The position numbers were made by a program, and so were the translations under genes. Below, piece by piece: positions 1 through 9,715 of a DNA stretch of 64,000 nucleotides. The stretch is from Roseobacter sp. GTDB taxonomy: Bacteria; Pseudomonadota; Alphaproteobacteria; Rhodobacterales; Rhodobacteraceae. The stretch is taken from assembly GCF_024639605.1 (NCBI RefSeq), contig NZ_JAHEHZ010000002.1:1-64000 (forward strand), written 5' to 3'. How positions within the stretch are numbered: the stretch's first letter is position 1; every line of letters begins with the position of its first letter. The notes beneath the pieces are model-generated. The model saw only the letters and a program-made list of their open reading frames with translations, was not told the DNA's origin and did not search any database.

Positions 1-545
1 CGGACGGGCAGCGTATCGTCTTTTCGCTGAGCCAGGGCGGTAATACTGATATATATGCGCTCAACCTCAGCGGCGGCGCACCGGTGCGCCTGACCTCGGC
101 GCCCTCGATCGAGACCGCGCCAAGCTTCTCACCCGACGGCAGCCGGATCGTTTTTGAAAGCGACCGTTCCGGCTCCCAGCAGCTTTATATCATGCCGTCC
201 ACTGGTGGAGAGGCCACGCGCATTTCCTTCGGTCCCGGGCGATATGGCACACCGGTCTGGTCGCCGCGCGGCGATCTGATTGCCTTTACCAAACAGAACG
301 GCGGGCGGTTTCATATCGGGGTCATGCGCACGGATGGGGGAGAAGAGCGCCTTCTTACGGCGTCTTTCCTTGATGAGGGACCCACCTGGGCGCCCAATGG
401 CCGGGTGATCATGTTCACCCGTGAAACCCAGGGCGAGGGTGGGCGGTCCTCGCTTTATTCGGTTGATATCACCGGTCGGAACCTGCGTCCTGTACGCACC
501 CCGGAGGGCGGATCTGACCCGTCCTGGTCGCCGCTGCTGAAATAA
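1..545 (+). CDS. tolB: Tol-Pal system protein TolB, C-terminal part (gene starts before the window)
   Basis: The frame is open from the window edge (first complete codon at base 3) to the TAA at 543-545, so the ORF-track ATG at 84 is internal. The visible ~180 residues are the C-terminal part of the TolB beta-propeller. Blade repeats of the [10 protein letters not shown] / [10 protein letters not shown] / [10 protein letters not shown] type recur about every 43 residues, as in WD40-like PD40 repeats. TolB is a periplasmic protein that binds Pal and links the inner-membrane TolQRA motor to the outer membrane during cell constriction. pal follows after 91 nt on the same strand, the usual order. 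The N-terminal domain and signal peptide lie outside the window. Confidence 0.96.
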   Translation, partial: DGQRIVFSLSQGGNTDIYALNLSGGAPVRLTSAPSIETAPSFSPDGSRIVFESDRSGSQQLYIMPSTGGEATRISFGPGRYGTPVWSPRGDLIAFTKQNGGRFHIGVMRTDGGEERLLTASFLDEGPTWAPNGRVIMFTRETQGEGGRSSLYSVDITGRNLRPVRTPEGGSDPSWSPLLK

Positions 546-551
546 AACGAG

Positions 552-587
552 GCACAGCTCCCCGTTCCCATGACGGTGGTGCTGTGC
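552..587 (+). promoter_or_regulatory. Hairpin in the tolB-pal intergenic space
   Basis: The inverted repeat GCACAGC (552-558) and GCTGTGC (581-587) encloses a second short pairing, CCGT with ACGG. No T-run follows, so it is not a classic terminator. It may stabilise the tolB 3' end or set the ratio of tolB to the abundant lipoprotein gene pal. The role is inference. Confidence 0.4.
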
Positions 588-636
588 TAGGAACTGAGAC
601 AATAATAAGAGCAATCAGAGCTGAGAGACACAGAGC

Positions 637-1149
637 ATGAAACTGACAACAAAAATCGTTCTTCTGGTGGCCGGCCTTGCGCTGGCAGCCTGTACAAATC
701 CTGACCGCTTCGGTGCAGACGGCGCCGGCGGAGCGGGCGGTATCGGTGGCCCGCTGGTGCCCGGCAGCGTCAATGACCCGACCTCTACGGCATACTTCAA
801 CCAGACCGTGGGTGACCGCGTCCTTTTTGCCGTGGACCAGTCTGACGTAACTTCCGAGGGTCAGGTCACTCTTGACGGACAGGCGCAATGGTTGCTGAGC
901 AACACTGATTACACCGCCGTCATCGAAGGCCACGCAGACGAGCAGGGCACCCGCGAATATAACGTGGCGCTGGGCGCGCGACGCGCCAATGCAGTACGTG
1001 AGTATCTGATCTCACGCGGGGTGGCCGGCAACCGTCTGCGTACCGTCAGCTATGGTAAAGAGCGTCCCATCGAGATTTGCAGCAACGAGGCCTGCTATGC
1101 CAAGAACCGCCGCGCGGTTACGGTGCTGGCCGCTGGTATGACGGGGTGA
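637..1149 (+). CDS. pal: Peptidoglycan-associated lipoprotein Pal
   Basis: The 170-residue product starts with a lipoprotein signal (hydrophobic stretch, then the lipobox LAAC, Cys about residue 19). A Gly/Ala-rich linker and an OmpA-type peptidoglycan-binding domain (about residues 60-168) follow. The segments VIEGHADEQGT and NVALGARRANAVREYL contain the Asp and Arg expected to hold diaminopimelate. Pal is anchored in the outer membrane, binds peptidoglycan and is moved by TolB during division. Length is normal for the family. It sits between tolB and cpoB, with only 4 nt before cpoB, so the three are probably co-transcribed. Confidence 0.97.
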   Translation: MKLTTKIVLLVAGLALAACTNPDRFGADGAGGAGGIGGPLVPGSVNDPTSTAYFNQTVGDRVLFAVDQSDVTSEGQVTLDGQAQWLLSNTDYTAVIEGHADEQGTREYNVALGARRANAVREYLISRGVAGNRLRTVSYGKERPIEICSNEACYAKNRRAVTVLAAGMTG

Positions 1150-1153
1150 TCTC

Positions 1154-2008
1154 ATGCGCCTGATCGCCGCCTTTTTCGTGTCAGTTGCTTTGCTGGTTCC
1201 GGCCGCAGAGGCGCAGGACCGCGAGCAGACCCTGGCGGATATCCGTCAGGAACTGAACGTTCTTTACGTGGACATGCAGAAACTGCGCCGTGAGCTATCG
1301 ACGACCGGCGCGCCCACCGTGCAGAGCGGCGGCGGAACGGTGCTTGAACGCGTGGCGGCTATCGAGGCGGAAATGCAGCGCCTGACCTCCAAAACCGAAG
1401 AGCTGGAATTCCGGATAAACCGGATTGTCGAGGATGGTACCAACCGGATCGGGGATCTTGAATTCCGTCTGGTGGAGCTTGAAGGCGGTGATATCGGCAG
1501 CCTTGGTGAAACCACAACTCTTGGCGGAGACAGTGGCGCGCCGCAGGGCGGCAGTTCAGCCGCAGCACCCGTCACCGGCGGGGGTTCAGCGCCGGTAGTT
1601 GATCCCGGCACGGGCATGCAGCTTGCCGTGGGTGAAGAAGACGACTTCAAGCGCGCGCAGCAGTCTCTGGCCAACGAAGACTACCGTACGGCGGCAGACC
1701 AGTTTGCCAGCTTCAAAGATACCTATCCGGGCAGCCCTCTGGCCGCCGGTGCCGGGCTCGGTCGCGGTGAAGCGCTCGAAAAAACCGGTGATGTGAAAGA
1801 AGCGGCCCGGGCCTATCTCGACGGCTTCAGCGCGGATCCCACCGGTCCGGTTGCGGCTGAGGCGCTCTTCCGGCTTGGCCGGTCGCTGGGTGCGCTGGGC
1901 CAGACCAACGAGGCCTGCCTGACGCTGCGCGAAGTCGAAGCCCGTTTTCCCGGAAACCCGTCTGTGTCTCAGGCGCAGGCTGAGATGGCTGCACTGAACT
2001 GCGGCTGA
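1154..2008 (+). CDS. cpoB: Tol-Pal system protein YbgF/CpoB
   Basis: This 284-residue protein has a Sec signal peptide ending near AEAQ (about residue 21). An N-terminal coiled coil rich in Leu/Glu/Arg (about 25-110) is followed by a Gly/Ser/Pro-rich linker and a C-terminal TPR domain (about 160-284) starting FKRAQQSLANEDYRTAADQF. This is the standard YbgF/CpoB layout: coiled-coil trimerisation plus TPR. In E. coli CpoB binds TolA and coordinates PBP1B activity with outer-membrane constriction. The start lies 4 nt after pal and the stop 3 nt before tilS, so translation is probably coupled. The ORFs on the other strand here are shadows. Confidence 0.95.
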   Translation: MRLIAAFFVSVALLVPAAEAQDREQTLADIRQELNVLYVDMQKLRRELSTTGAPTVQSGGGTVLERVAAIEAEMQRLTSKTEELEFRINRIVEDGTNRIGDLEFRLVELEGGDIGSLGETTTLGGDSGAPQGGSSAAAPVTGGGSAPVVDPGTGMQLAVGEEDDFKRAQQSLANEDYRTAADQFASFKDTYPGSPLAAGAGLGRGEALEKTGDVKEAARAYLDGFSADPTGPVAAEALFRLGRSLGALGQTNEACLTLREVEARFPGNPSVSQAQAEMAALNCG

Positions 2009-2011
2009 GCC

Positions 2012-3259
2012 ATGTCCGCTGAGCTTATCAGGGCGGTGCGGGATCACCTGCCGTCCGTTCTGCCCGGCAGGCTTGGGGTGGCAGTATCAGGCGGCAGCGA
2101 TTCACTGGCGTTGCTGTCCCTTTTGCAGGAAATATGTGCCGGTTCAGCCACCGCGCTTATGGCTGTGACTGTGGACCACGGGTTGCGGCCCGGGGCATCC
2201 CGCGAAGCCGCAGATGTGGCGGCGCATTGCGCGCGGCTCAATATTGCGCATGAAACCCTTGTCTGGTCCGGGTGGGATGGCCAGGGCAACACCCAGGATG
2301 CTGCCCGTCGCGCGCGCTACGGCCTGATTGCGGGATGGGCGCAGAGGGAAAGTATCCCTGCAGTGACCCTTGGGCATACGCGAAACGATCAGGCGGAAAC
2401 GGTCCTGATGCGGCTCGCACGGGGTGCCGGTGTCGACGGGCTGTCTGCGATGTCGGCGCGGCGTGAAGCACACGGGGTGGTCTGGCTGCGGCCGTTGCTC
2501 GGCACCGGGCGGGACAGGCTCAGAGAATATCTCTCAGGCAAGGGCATCGTCTGGTCAGAGGATCCCTCGAACGATGATGACAGCTATGACCGCATCCGGG
2601 CGCGTCGTGCGCTGGAGTTGCTGTCGCCGCTGGGACTTGATCCGCAGGTGCTCTGCGCTGTTGCGGATAACATGCGCAGCGCCCGTGATGCGCTGGACCG
2701 GCACCTGATCGACAAGGGGCGCGACATCGTGGCTGTATGCGCCGGGGCGGTCTGCATCGACCGGGCGGGGCTAAGTTCTTTGCCCGCAGAGTCGCGGCGG
2801 CGTCTGCTCTCAGGTGCGCTGCGCTGGATCAGCGGTGCGGCATATGCGCCGCGCGCGTCTGCCGTTACGGCCTTTGCGCAGGCGCTCGAAGAAGTCGGAA
2901 GTGCGACACTTGCGGGCTGTCATGCACGCCGGGTTAAAGACAGGTTGTGGATTTTCCGTGAATTCCGCGCTGTGGCCGGTCTGGAGACTTCGCATGATGC
3001 CTTATGGGATGGTCGCTGGCGGCTCAGCGGGCCGGTTCCGCCAGAGGGTGCAACACTCCGGGCGCTTGGCCATGCAGGGCTGAAAGACTGTCCCGCCCGG
3101 CGCACCGCCGGACTGCCGCGCGACCTGCTGCGTGCGTCGCCGGGGCTCTGGCTGGGCGAAAGGCTTCTTTGCGCCCCGCAGGCCGGTTTGCAGGCAGACT
3201 GGCAGATCAGCGCAGAAGGCGCGCGGGATGCCTTCTTTGCCGCACTTTTATCGCATTGA
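2012..3259 (+). CDS. tilS: tRNA(Ile)-lysidine synthetase TilS
   Basis: The 415-residue product carries the ATP-pyrophosphatase P-loop AVSGGSDSLALL (SGGxDS, residues ~26-37) and the N-type ATPase features VDHGLRPG and LGHTRNDQAETVLMRLARGAG. These are diagnostic of TilS. The enzyme attaches lysine to C34 of the CAU anticodon of a minor tRNA-Ile, changing reading from AUG to AUA, and is essential in most bacteria. The C-terminal part is more divergent and probably covers the tRNA-binding region. It begins 3 nt after cpoB and lies 81 nt before ftsH. tilS next to ftsH is a widely conserved pairing. Confidence 0.95.
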   Translation: MSAELIRAVRDHLPSVLPGRLGVAVSGGSDSLALLSLLQEICAGSATALMAVTVDHGLRPGASREAADVAAHCARLNIAHETLVWSGWDGQGNTQDAARRARYGLIAGWAQRESIPAVTLGHTRNDQAETVLMRLARGAGVDGLSAMSARREAHGVVWLRPLLGTGRDRLREYLSGKGIVWSEDPSNDDDSYDRIRARRALELLSPLGLDPQVLCAVADNMRSARDALDRHLIDKGRDIVAVCAGAVCIDRAGLSSLPAESRRRLLSGALRWISGAAYAPRASAVTAFAQALEEVGSATLAGCHARRVKDRLWIFREFRAVAGLETSHDALWDGRWRLSGPVPPEGATLRALGHAGLKDCPARRTAGLPRDLLRASPGLWLGERLLCAPQAGLQADWQISAEGARDAFFAALLSH

Positions 3260-3340
3260 AGATGTTGGATGAGTGTCTATCTTAACGACAACAAGATATG
3301 ATAGAGATGCGCCAACAGCGCAGTAATCAGGAGAATTTCC

Positions 3341-5266
3341 TTGGGTAACGCACGTAATATCGCCTTTTGGGTCGTATTGTTTCTGCTGATACTGGCATTG
3401 TTCAATCTGTTCAGTGGTTCAGGCAATACACTGCAAAGCCGCGAGATCAGCTATTCCGAATTCGTCGATGCCGTCGAATCGGGCCAGGTCAGCAATGTCA
3501 CCCTTGACGGAGAGCAGGTTCGCTTCCGCCAGGCGGATGGCACCGACTATGTGGCGATCCTGCCGTCTGATGCAGAGATCACGTCGCTTCTCATCGAAAA
3601 CGACGTGCCGTTGCGCGCGGAACAGCAACAGCAGTCGGGTTTCCAGACCTTCCTGATGTCGCTTCTGCCCTTCCTGCTGCTGATCGGTGTGTGGATATAC
3701 TTCATGAACCGCATGCAGGGCGGTGGCAAAGGCGGTGCGATGGGCTTTGGCAAATCCAAAGCCAAGATGCTCACTGAAAAACATGGCCGTGTGACATTTG
3801 ACGACGTGGCCGGCATCGATGAAGCAAAAGAAGAGCTTGAGGAAATCGTAGAATTCCTGCGCAATCCGCAGAAATTCAGCCGTCTGGGCGGCAAGATCCC
3901 CAAAGGTGCGTTGCTTGAGGGCCCTCCGGGTACCGGTAAAACACTGCTGGCGCGTGCGATTGCGGGCGAGGCGGGTGTGCCGTTCTTCACCATTTCCGGT
4001 TCAGATTTTGTCGAGATGTTCGTGGGTGTGGGTGCGTCCCGTGTGCGCGATATGTTTGAGCAGGCCAAGAAAAACGCACCGTGCATCGTGTTCATCGACG
4101 AAATCGACGCCGTCGGTCGTCACCGTGGCGCAGGCTACGGCGGCGGTAATGATGAGCGTGAACAGACGCTGAACCAGCTGCTTGTTGAGATGGACGGTTT
4201 TGAGGCCAATGAGGGCGTGATCATCATCGCCGCAACCAACCGTAAAGACGTGCTCGACCCCGCACTTCTCCGTCCGGGCCGCTTTGACCGTCAGGTCACG
4301 GTCGGTAATCCGGACATCAAAGGCCGCGAGAAAATCCTCGGCGTTCATGCCCGCAAAACACCGCTGGGTCCTGATGTCGATCTGCGGATCATTGCGCGGG
4401 GTACGCCCGGATTTTCTGGTGCGGATCTGGCCAACCTCGTGAATGAAGCCGCCCTTGGTGCGGCACGCGTCGGCCGGCGGTTTGTGTCGATGATCGATTT
4501 CGAGAACGCCAAGGACAAGATCATGATGGGGGCTGAACGCCGCTCTATGGTCATGACTGATGCACAAAAAGAGATGACTGCCTATCACGAGGCCGGCCAT
4601 GCTCTGGTGGGTATCAAGCTGCCGAAATGCGACCCGGTCTATAAAGCGACGATCATCCCGCGTGGTGGTGCGCTCGGTATGGTGATGAGCCTGCCGGAAA
4701 TGGACCGTCTGAACATGTTCAAAGATGAATGCCACCAGCGCCTGGCGATGACAATGGCCGGCAAGGCAGCGGAGATTCACAAGTACGGACCCGAAGCTGT
4801 GTCGAACGGGCCTGCGGGTGATATCATGCAGGCTTCGGGCCTTGCCCGTGCCATGGTGCTGCGCTGGGGCATGTCTGACAAGGTTGGCAATATCGACTAT
4901 TCCGAAGCGGCCGAAGGGTATTCCGGCAACACGGCCGGTTTCTCGGTCTCAGCAAATACCAAAGAGCTGATCGAGGAAGAAGTTCAGCGCTTTATCCAGG
5001 ACGGTTATGAGTGGGCGCTGAAGATCATTCAGGAGAACGAGAAAGAGTTCGAACGCCTGGCCCAGGGTCTGCTCGAATATGAGACTCTCACCGGAGAAGA
5101 GATTAAACGCGTGATGAACGGCGAGCCGCCCGTGCCGCCGTCTGACGAAGCCGACAAACCGGACAGCGGCTCAGCACCGAGCGTTACCGGTATTCCGAAA
5201 GCCAAGATCAAAGGCAAAAAGGCGCCACCCTCAGACGATGGAATGGAGCCTGAGCCGTCAGCCTGA
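3341..5266 (+). CDS. ftsH: ATP-dependent zinc metalloprotease FtsH
   Basis: This 641-residue membrane AAA+ protease has an N-terminal membrane helix (about 7-24), a periplasmic domain and a second helix (about 103-121). The AAA module follows, with Walker A GPPGTGKT (~residues 194-201), Walker [13 protein letters not shown] and second-region-of-homology arginines in LLRPGRFDR. The M41 protease domain carries the zinc motif HEAGH (416-420). FtsH extracts and degrades misfolded membrane proteins and short-lived regulators as a hexamer. I use the TTG at 3341 because AGGAG lies about 8 nt upstream and the N-terminus [10 protein letters not shown] fits the family. Length is typical. A strong terminator follows. 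Confidence 0.98.
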   Translation: MGNARNIAFWVVLFLLILALFNLFSGSGNTLQSREISYSEFVDAVESGQVSNVTLDGEQVRFRQADGTDYVAILPSDAEITSLLIENDVPLRAEQQQQSGFQTFLMSLLPFLLLIGVWIYFMNRMQGGGKGGAMGFGKSKAKMLTEKHGRVTFDDVAGIDEAKEELEEIVEFLRNPQKFSRLGGKIPKGALLEGPPGTGKTLLARAIAGEAGVPFFTISGSDFVEMFVGVGASRVRDMFEQAKKNAPCIVFIDEIDAVGRHRGAGYGGGNDEREQTLNQLLVEMDGFEANEGVIIIAATNRKDVLDPALLRPGRFDRQVTVGNPDIKGREKILGVHARKTPLGPDVDLRIIARGTPGFSGADLANLVNEAALGAARVGRRFVSMIDFENAKDKIMMGAERRSMVMTDAQKEMTAYHEAGHALVGIKLPKCDPVYKATIIPRGGALGMVMSLPEMDRLNMFKDECHQRLAMTMAGKAAEIHKYGPEAVSNGPAGDIMQASGLARAMVLRWGMSDKVGNIDYSEAAEGYSGNTAGFSVSANTKELIEEEVQRFIQDGYEWALKIIQENEKEFERLAQGLLEYETLTGEEIKRVMNGEPPVPPSDEADKPDSGSAPSVTGIPKAKIKGKKAPPSDDGMEPEPSA

Positions 5267-5298
5267 TCAACTGGTACGGCTGACAGGACAAAATCAAG

Positions 5299-5327
5299 GG
5301 CCCCGCTCCGGCGGGGTCTTTTCTTTT
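5299..5327 (+). terminator. Rho-independent terminator after ftsH
   Basis: A GC stem CCCCGC (5301-5306), loop TCCG and GCGGGG (5311-5316) are followed directly by TCTTTTCTTTT. This is a textbook intrinsic terminator 32 nt after the ftsH stop. It closes the tol-pal-tilS-ftsH unit and separates it from the MOSC gene. Confidence 0.9.
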
Positions 5328-5378
5328 GCGGCGGTTTCCCGGCAGAGTGAGCCAGACAGCTGACCCGGAGATGTGCCC

Positions 5379-5975
5379 ATGCCCGCCCTGAAACCTACCA
5401 GAATAACCGGTACCGTGACATGGCTTGGCCGCGTCACGGATCAGGAAACCGACCTGCGTTCTGAAATCCTGACCGAAGCCAGGCTCAGCTTCGCCGGCCT
5501 TGAGGGCGAGATGCACAGCGGAATGACGCGTCCCTCCTGTTCGCGCATGCTCCCACAATATCCGCGCGGTACCGAAATCCGGAATGTGCGGCAGCTGACA
5601 ATCCTGTCACGCGAAGAACTTGACCTGATCGCTGCGGATATGCAGACCGGCGCGCTTGATCCGATGCTGCTTGGTGCGTCAATGGTGATCGAGGGGATCC
5701 CGGATTTTACCCATGTCCCGCCGTCCTCGCGGTTGCAGCTGCCCGATGGTGCCTGTCTGACGGTGGATATGGAAAACCGGCCCTGCACCTATCTCGCGCG
5801 CGATATTTCCAAAGATCATCCTGATCTCGGACCGCGGTTCAAACCGGCGGCTAAAAACCGGCGCGGAGTGACGGCCTGGGTCGAGCGGGAGGGACGGGTC
5901 GCCGTGGGCGATACAATCACACTGCACATCCCCGATCAGCCGGTGTGGGCTCATCTGCAGGACGCGCGTAGCTGA
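5379..5975 (+). CDS. MOSC domain-containing protein
   Basis: The 198-residue protein resembles stand-alone MOSC (molybdenum cofactor sulfurase C-terminal) proteins. Matching features are the N-terminal TGTVTWLGRV strand, the segment GEMHSGMTRPSCSR, and LDPMLLGASMVIEGIPDFTHVPPSSRLQL with the conserved ENRPC motif whose Cys is the proposed sulfur carrier. The substrate is unknown, and binding a pterin cofactor is inference from the family. I prefer ATG 5379 over the GTG at 5373 in the ORF track because GGAG (5367-5370) is 8 nt from the ATG but only 2 nt from the GTG. It stands alone between the ftsH terminator and fhs. Confidence 0.85.
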   Translation: MPALKPTRITGTVTWLGRVTDQETDLRSEILTEARLSFAGLEGEMHSGMTRPSCSRMLPQYPRGTEIRNVRQLTILSREELDLIAADMQTGALDPMLLGASMVIEGIPDFTHVPPSSRLQLPDGACLTVDMENRPCTYLARDISKDHPDLGPRFKPAAKNRRGVTAWVEREGRVAVGDTITLHIPDQPVWAHLQDARS

Positions 5976-6122
5976 TATTCGTTTCCGAAAAAAACGCCCG
6001 AAGCCTTTCCCGCCGCTCACAGTGGCGGAAATGTCGGAATTGCTCTCACCAGAGCGGCCCCGTCCCCTGTATGCAGGAGCGGACAACATCGCCCGTTGCG
6101 GGCACTCTCAGGGGATTCTTTC

Positions 6123-7799
6123 ATGGCCTATAAATCCGACATTGAAATCGCACGTGCCGCGTCGAAAAAACCGATTCAGGAGATCGGGGCGAAGCTGGGG
6201 ATCTCCAGTGACGATCTGCTTCCCTACGGCCATGACAAAGCAAAGGTAAGCCAGAAGTTCATCAACTCGGTCCAGGGAAATGCTGACGGCAAGCTGATCC
6301 TGGTGACGGCGATCAACCCCACACCGGCCGGTGAGGGCAAGACCACAACTACCGTGGGGCTGGGTGACGGTCTCAACCGGATCGGCAAAAAAGCAGCCGT
6401 CTGTATCCGCGAAGCCTCGCTGGGCCCGAACTTCGGAATGAAGGGGGGCGCGGCCGGTGGCGGCTATGCCCAGATCGTGCCGATGGAAGAGATGAACCTG
6501 CATTTTACCGGCGATTTCCACGCGATCACCTCGGCCCATTCGCTGCTCTCGGCGATGATCGACAACCATATCTACTGGGGCAACGAGCTTGAGATCGACA
6601 CCCGTCGTGTCGTCTGGCGCCGCGTCGTGGATATGAACGACCGTGCGCTGCGCCAGATCACTACCTCGCTGGGTGGCGTGGCCAACGGCTTCCCGCGTGA
6701 GACGGGTTTTGACATCACCGTGGCCTCTGAGGTTATGGCGATCCTTTGCCTGTCCAAAGATCTTGCCGATCTGCAAAAGCGCCTGGGTGATATGATTGTG
6801 GCCTACCGCCGTGACCGCTCGCCGGTTTTTGCCCGCGATATCAAGGCGGATGGTGCGATGACCGTACTTTTGAAAGACGCGATGCAGCCAAACCTCGTGC
6901 AGACGCTCGAGAACAACCCGGCCTTTGTGCACGGCGGTCCTTTTGCGAATATCGCGCATGGCTGCAACTCGGTGATCGCGACGACCACGGCGCTGAAACT
7001 CGCAGACTATGTGGTGACAGAAGCAGGTTTCGGTGCGGACCTCGGCGCTGAGAAATTTCTGAACATCAAGTGCCGCAAGGCCGGTCTTTCGCCATCCTGC
7101 GTGGTTGTCGTGGCCACCGTGCGTGCGATGAAGATGAACGGCGGCGTGGCCAAAGCCGATCTGGGTGCGGAAAATGTCGATGCGGTGAAGAACGGCTGCG
7201 CCAACCTTGGCCGGCATATCGAGAACGTAAAATCCTTCGGCGTGCCGGTGGTTGTCGCTATCAACCACTTTGTCACCGACACCGATGCCGAAGTGCAGGC
7301 AGTCAAGGACTATGTCGCGAGCCAGGGATCTGAGGCCGTGCTCTCGCGCCACTGGGAACTGGGTTCGGAAGGCTCGGCAGATCTTGCAACCAAAGTCGTT
7401 GAAACCATTGAAAAGGGTGAGGCAAAATTCGCGCCGATCTATCCCGATGAGATGAGCCTTGCCGATAAGATCAATACGATCGCCACGAAAATTTACCGGG
7501 CGGATGAAGCCCAGATGGATCAGAAAATCCTCAGCCAGCTCAAAGACTGGGAAGACCAGGGCTACGGCAACCTGCCGGTTTGTATGGCGAAAACGCAGTA
7601 CAGCTTCACCACCGATCCCACACGACGCGGCGCGCCCGAAGGGTTCGACATTCCGGTGCGCGAAGTTCGCCTGAGTGCCGGTGCCGGTTTTGTCGTCGCG
7701 ATCTGCGGAGAAATAATGACGATGCCGGGTCTGCCACGCGTACCGTCGGCCGAGAGCATCTGTCTGAATGCTGATGGCGATGTCGAAGGTCTGTTCTGA
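6123..7799 (+). CDS. fhs: Formate-tetrahydrofolate ligase
   Basis: The 558-residue product ligates formate to tetrahydrofolate with ATP, giving 10-formyl-THF for purines, serine/glycine and one-carbon flow. The P-loop [18 protein letters not shown], the adjoining [20 protein letters not shown] and the C-terminal [13 protein letters not shown] segment are signatures of this enzyme. Length matches the family. The ORF track extends to a TTG at 6096, but ATG 6123 preceded by AGGGGATT is the better start. folD lies downstream on the same strand. In roseobacters this pair is thought to process formate and methyl-derived C1 units; that is known biology, not visible here. Confidence 0.97.
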   Translation: MAYKSDIEIARAASKKPIQEIGAKLGISSDDLLPYGHDKAKVSQKFINSVQGNADGKLILVTAINPTPAGEGKTTTTVGLGDGLNRIGKKAAVCIREASLGPNFGMKGGAAGGGYAQIVPMEEMNLHFTGDFHAITSAHSLLSAMIDNHIYWGNELEIDTRRVVWRRVVDMNDRALRQITTSLGGVANGFPRETGFDITVASEVMAILCLSKDLADLQKRLGDMIVAYRRDRSPVFARDIKADGAMTVLLKDAMQPNLVQTLENNPAFVHGGPFANIAHGCNSVIATTTALKLADYVVTEAGFGADLGAEKFLNIKCRKAGLSPSCVVVVATVRAMKMNGGVAKADLGAENVDAVKNGCANLGRHIENVKSFGVPVVVAINHFVTDTDAEVQAVKDYVASQGSEAVLSRHWELGSEGSADLATKVVETIEKGEAKFAPIYPDEMSLADKINTIATKIYRADEAQMDQKILSQLKDWEDQGYGNLPVCMAKTQYSFTTDPTRRGAPEGFDIPVREVRLSAGAGFVVAICGEIMTMPGLPRVPSAESICLNADGDVEGLF

Positions 7800-7824
7800 T
7801 CGGTTTTCGTCACGAGACAGTGTT

Positions 7825-7850
7825 CGGAGGGCAGGGCTGCTTGCCCTCCG
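7825..7850 (+). promoter_or_regulatory. Hairpin after fhs
   Basis: CGGAGGGCA (7825-7833) and TGCCCTCCG (7842-7850) form a perfect 9-bp stem with an 8-nt loop, 25 nt after the fhs stop. No T-run follows, so it is more likely an mRNA-stabilising or partial-termination structure than a full terminator. Confidence 0.5.
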
Positions 7851-7898
7851 GCAGATCCACCCGCAAGCTGGCATTGTGATTTACCAAAGGATACCATC

Positions 7899-8369
7899 AT
7901 GACCAGACTGATCTCTTTCGTCGCCGCGCTGATCTTTGCCGGGATGGTTGCGGCCGAAGACAGATACGTGGGCTACTATTACCCTGACATCACGTCTGAG
8001 GAGACATTTGACAGGGTGATCCGCGCCAGCGAAGGCGCAGGCAAAGCGGTTCGTCTGGATTTCATCAACGTGCTGACCACAGCACAGCTCGAAGCGCCTG
8101 AAAGCCCGCGCTTTGTGTTCTTTGCCAAGGGCAGTGACGCCGGCACGCTGATCCTGACGGCCCTCGATGATGACATCTTTTCAAGCATTTACCGGGCCCG
8201 TGCCATCATGGCGCAGCTCACGGTGAGCGTGCGAAAAGGCGGATTTTTCCAACAGGAGGATCTGCAATATGTGGCGACATTCTATGATCTGCTGCAGCTG
8301 ATGCAGTTTGATGAGATGATCATCACGGACGGCGGGACCTGGTCCCACCGGGTCACTTTCACCAGATAA
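7899..8369 (+). CDS. Small secreted protein of unknown function between fhs and folD
   Basis: This 156-residue product has a clear signal peptide (MTRLISFVAALIFAGMVAAE, cleavage near residue 19-20), so the mature protein should be periplasmic. The rest is a mixed alpha/beta pattern with no cysteines or metal motif that I recognise (for example RFVFFAKGSDAGTLILTALDDD and LQYVATFYDLLQLMQF). I cannot assign a domain. It lies 99 nt after fhs and only 12 nt before folD, so it is probably co-expressed with cytoplasmic folate enzymes. That is odd for an exported protein. Confidence 0.8.
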   Translation: MTRLISFVAALIFAGMVAAEDRYVGYYYPDITSEETFDRVIRASEGAGKAVRLDFINVLTTAQLEAPESPRFVFFAKGSDAGTLILTALDDDIFSSIYRARAIMAQLTVSVRKGGFFQQEDLQYVATFYDLLQLMQFDEMIITDGGTWSHRVTFTR

Positions 8370-8381
8370 CAGGACAACACC

Positions 8382-9284
8382 ATGACCGCCAGGATCATCG
8401 ACGGAAAAGCCTTCGCTGCGCGCGTGCGCGAAAAGGTCAAAGACCATGTGACGCGACTCAAAGAGGATCACGGAATTACGCCGGGTCTTGCTGTGGTGCT
8501 CGTGGGCGAAGACCCGGCCAGCCAGGTTTACGTGCGCTCAAAAGGCAAGCAAACCGTTGAGGCAGGCATGAAATCGGTCGAGTACAAGCTTGATGCCGAC
8601 ACCTCGGAGGAAGATCTGTTGAAAGTAGTTCAGCAGTTAAACGATGATCCTGAGATCCACGGCATCCTCGTGCAGCTGCCCCTGCCAAAGCACCTGAACG
8701 AAGATCTTGTGATCGGATCCATAGATCCGGCCAAGGATGTCGACGGGTTTCACATCTCCAACGTCGGGCTCCTCGGCACGGGTCAGAAATCGATGGTACC
8801 CTGCACGCCGTTGGGTTGCCTGATGATGCTGCGTGATCACCACGGATCGATCTCGGGGATGGATGCGGTGGTCATCGGTCGATCGAACATCGTGGGCAAG
8901 CCGATGGCGCAGCTTTTGCTGGGTGACAGTTGCACGGTCACTATCGCGCACAGCCGGACCAGGGATCTGCCGGAAGTCGTGCGGCGCGCCGACATCGTTG
9001 TCGCCGCCGTCGGGCGGCCCGAGATGGTGCCGGGCGACTGGATCAAGCCGGGCGCGACGGTGATTGACGTCGGGATTAACCGGCTCGATGCGCCGGAAAA
9101 AGGCGAAGGCAAGACCCGGCTTGTGGGAGACGTGGAATACGAAAGCTGTGCCAAGGTGGCCGGTGCGATCACTCCTGTGCCGGGCGGTGTCGGGCCGATG
9201 ACCATTGCCTGCCTGCTGGCCAATACGGTTACCGCCTGTTGCCGCGCCAACGGGCTGCCCGAGCCGGAAGGTCTGACGGCGTAA
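8382..9284 (+). CDS. folD: Bifunctional methylene-THF dehydrogenase / methenyl-THF cyclohydrolase FolD
   Basis: The 300-residue enzyme interconverts 5,10-methylene-THF, 5,10-methenyl-THF and 10-formyl-THF using NADP. Visible family features are [16 protein letters not shown] (substrate-site Tyr and catalytic Lys), [21 protein letters not shown], the Rossmann segment [19 protein letters not shown] and [15 protein letters not shown]. It works directly downstream of Fhs in the pathway and follows the small secreted protein by 12 nt. The gene ends 11 nt from the convergent hotdog gene. Confidence 0.97.
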   Translation: MTARIIDGKAFAARVREKVKDHVTRLKEDHGITPGLAVVLVGEDPASQVYVRSKGKQTVEAGMKSVEYKLDADTSEEDLLKVVQQLNDDPEIHGILVQLPLPKHLNEDLVIGSIDPAKDVDGFHISNVGLLGTGQKSMVPCTPLGCLMMLRDHHGSISGMDAVVIGRSNIVGKPMAQLLLGDSCTVTIAHSRTRDLPEVVRRADIVVAAVGRPEMVPGDWIKPGATVIDVGINRLDAPEKGEGKTRLVGDVEYESCAKVAGAITPVPGGVGPMTIACLLANTVTACCRANGLPEPEGLTA

Positions 9285-9295
9285 ACAGTTTCAGA

Positions 9296-9715
9296 TCAGC
9301 GCATTACCGGCACCATAGTGCCCTGAAGCACAGCAATGAGAACTTCCTCGTCCTGCGTGACCGAATGCACGTCTGCGGCAACCACAACCAGCCGGCGACC
9401 CGGTTTGATGACCCGTCCGGTGGCACGCAGAAAATCACCCCCGGCAGGTGCGAGCAGGTTGATCTTCATCTCAGCGGTGAGAACTTCCATGTCCTGCGGG
9501 ATCGTGGTGAGCGCGGCATAGCCCGCAGCACTGTCGCCGATGGAAAACGTCAATCCGGCGTGGCCGTATCCCTGCTGCTGACGGCTGCCAGGCAGTACCG
9601 GGGCTGTGATGATCACTTCGCCTGGTGCGATTCCGCTCAGCTGTGCGCCCAGAGTTGTCATCATCGACTGCGCGTGAAAACTCTCATGGATCCGCTGTTT
9701 TGCCTCATCCTTCAT
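9296..9715 (-). CDS. PaaI-type hotdog-fold thioesterase
   Basis: This 139-residue protein shows the PaaI-type pattern: an N-terminal helix (ESFHAQSMMTTLGAQL), GYGHAGLTFSIGDSAAGYAAL, and the central strand set EVLTAEMKINLLAPAGGDFLRATGRVIKPGRRLVVVAADV. Such proteins hydrolyse acyl-CoA thioesters; the substrate cannot be told. The ORF track runs upstream into pdeM. I place the start at ATG 9713-9715, which overlaps the pdeM stop in an ATGA arrangement that suggests translational coupling. The link to the helicase and PdeM may be only positional. Confidence 0.85.
   Translation of the reverse strand: MKDEAKQRIHESFHAQSMMTTLGAQLSGIAPGEVIITAPVLPGSRQQQGYGHAGLTFSIGDSAAGYAALTTIPQDMEVLTAEMKINLLAPAGGDFLRATGRVIKPGRRLVVVAADVHSVTQDEEVLIAVLQGTMVPVMR

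Noticed and set aside
5976-6122. Possible riboswitch (glycine or THF type) upstream of fhs
   Set aside because: The stretch CCCGTTGCGGGCACTCTCAGG resembles the end of a glycine aptamer, but the GGAGAG and GCCGAAGG cores are missing. A covariance search would be needed.
6108-7874. Minus-strand ORF of 588 aa opposite fhs
   Set aside because: A long antisense shadow of fhs, rich in His/Arg/Asp as expected from complementing a biased coding frame.
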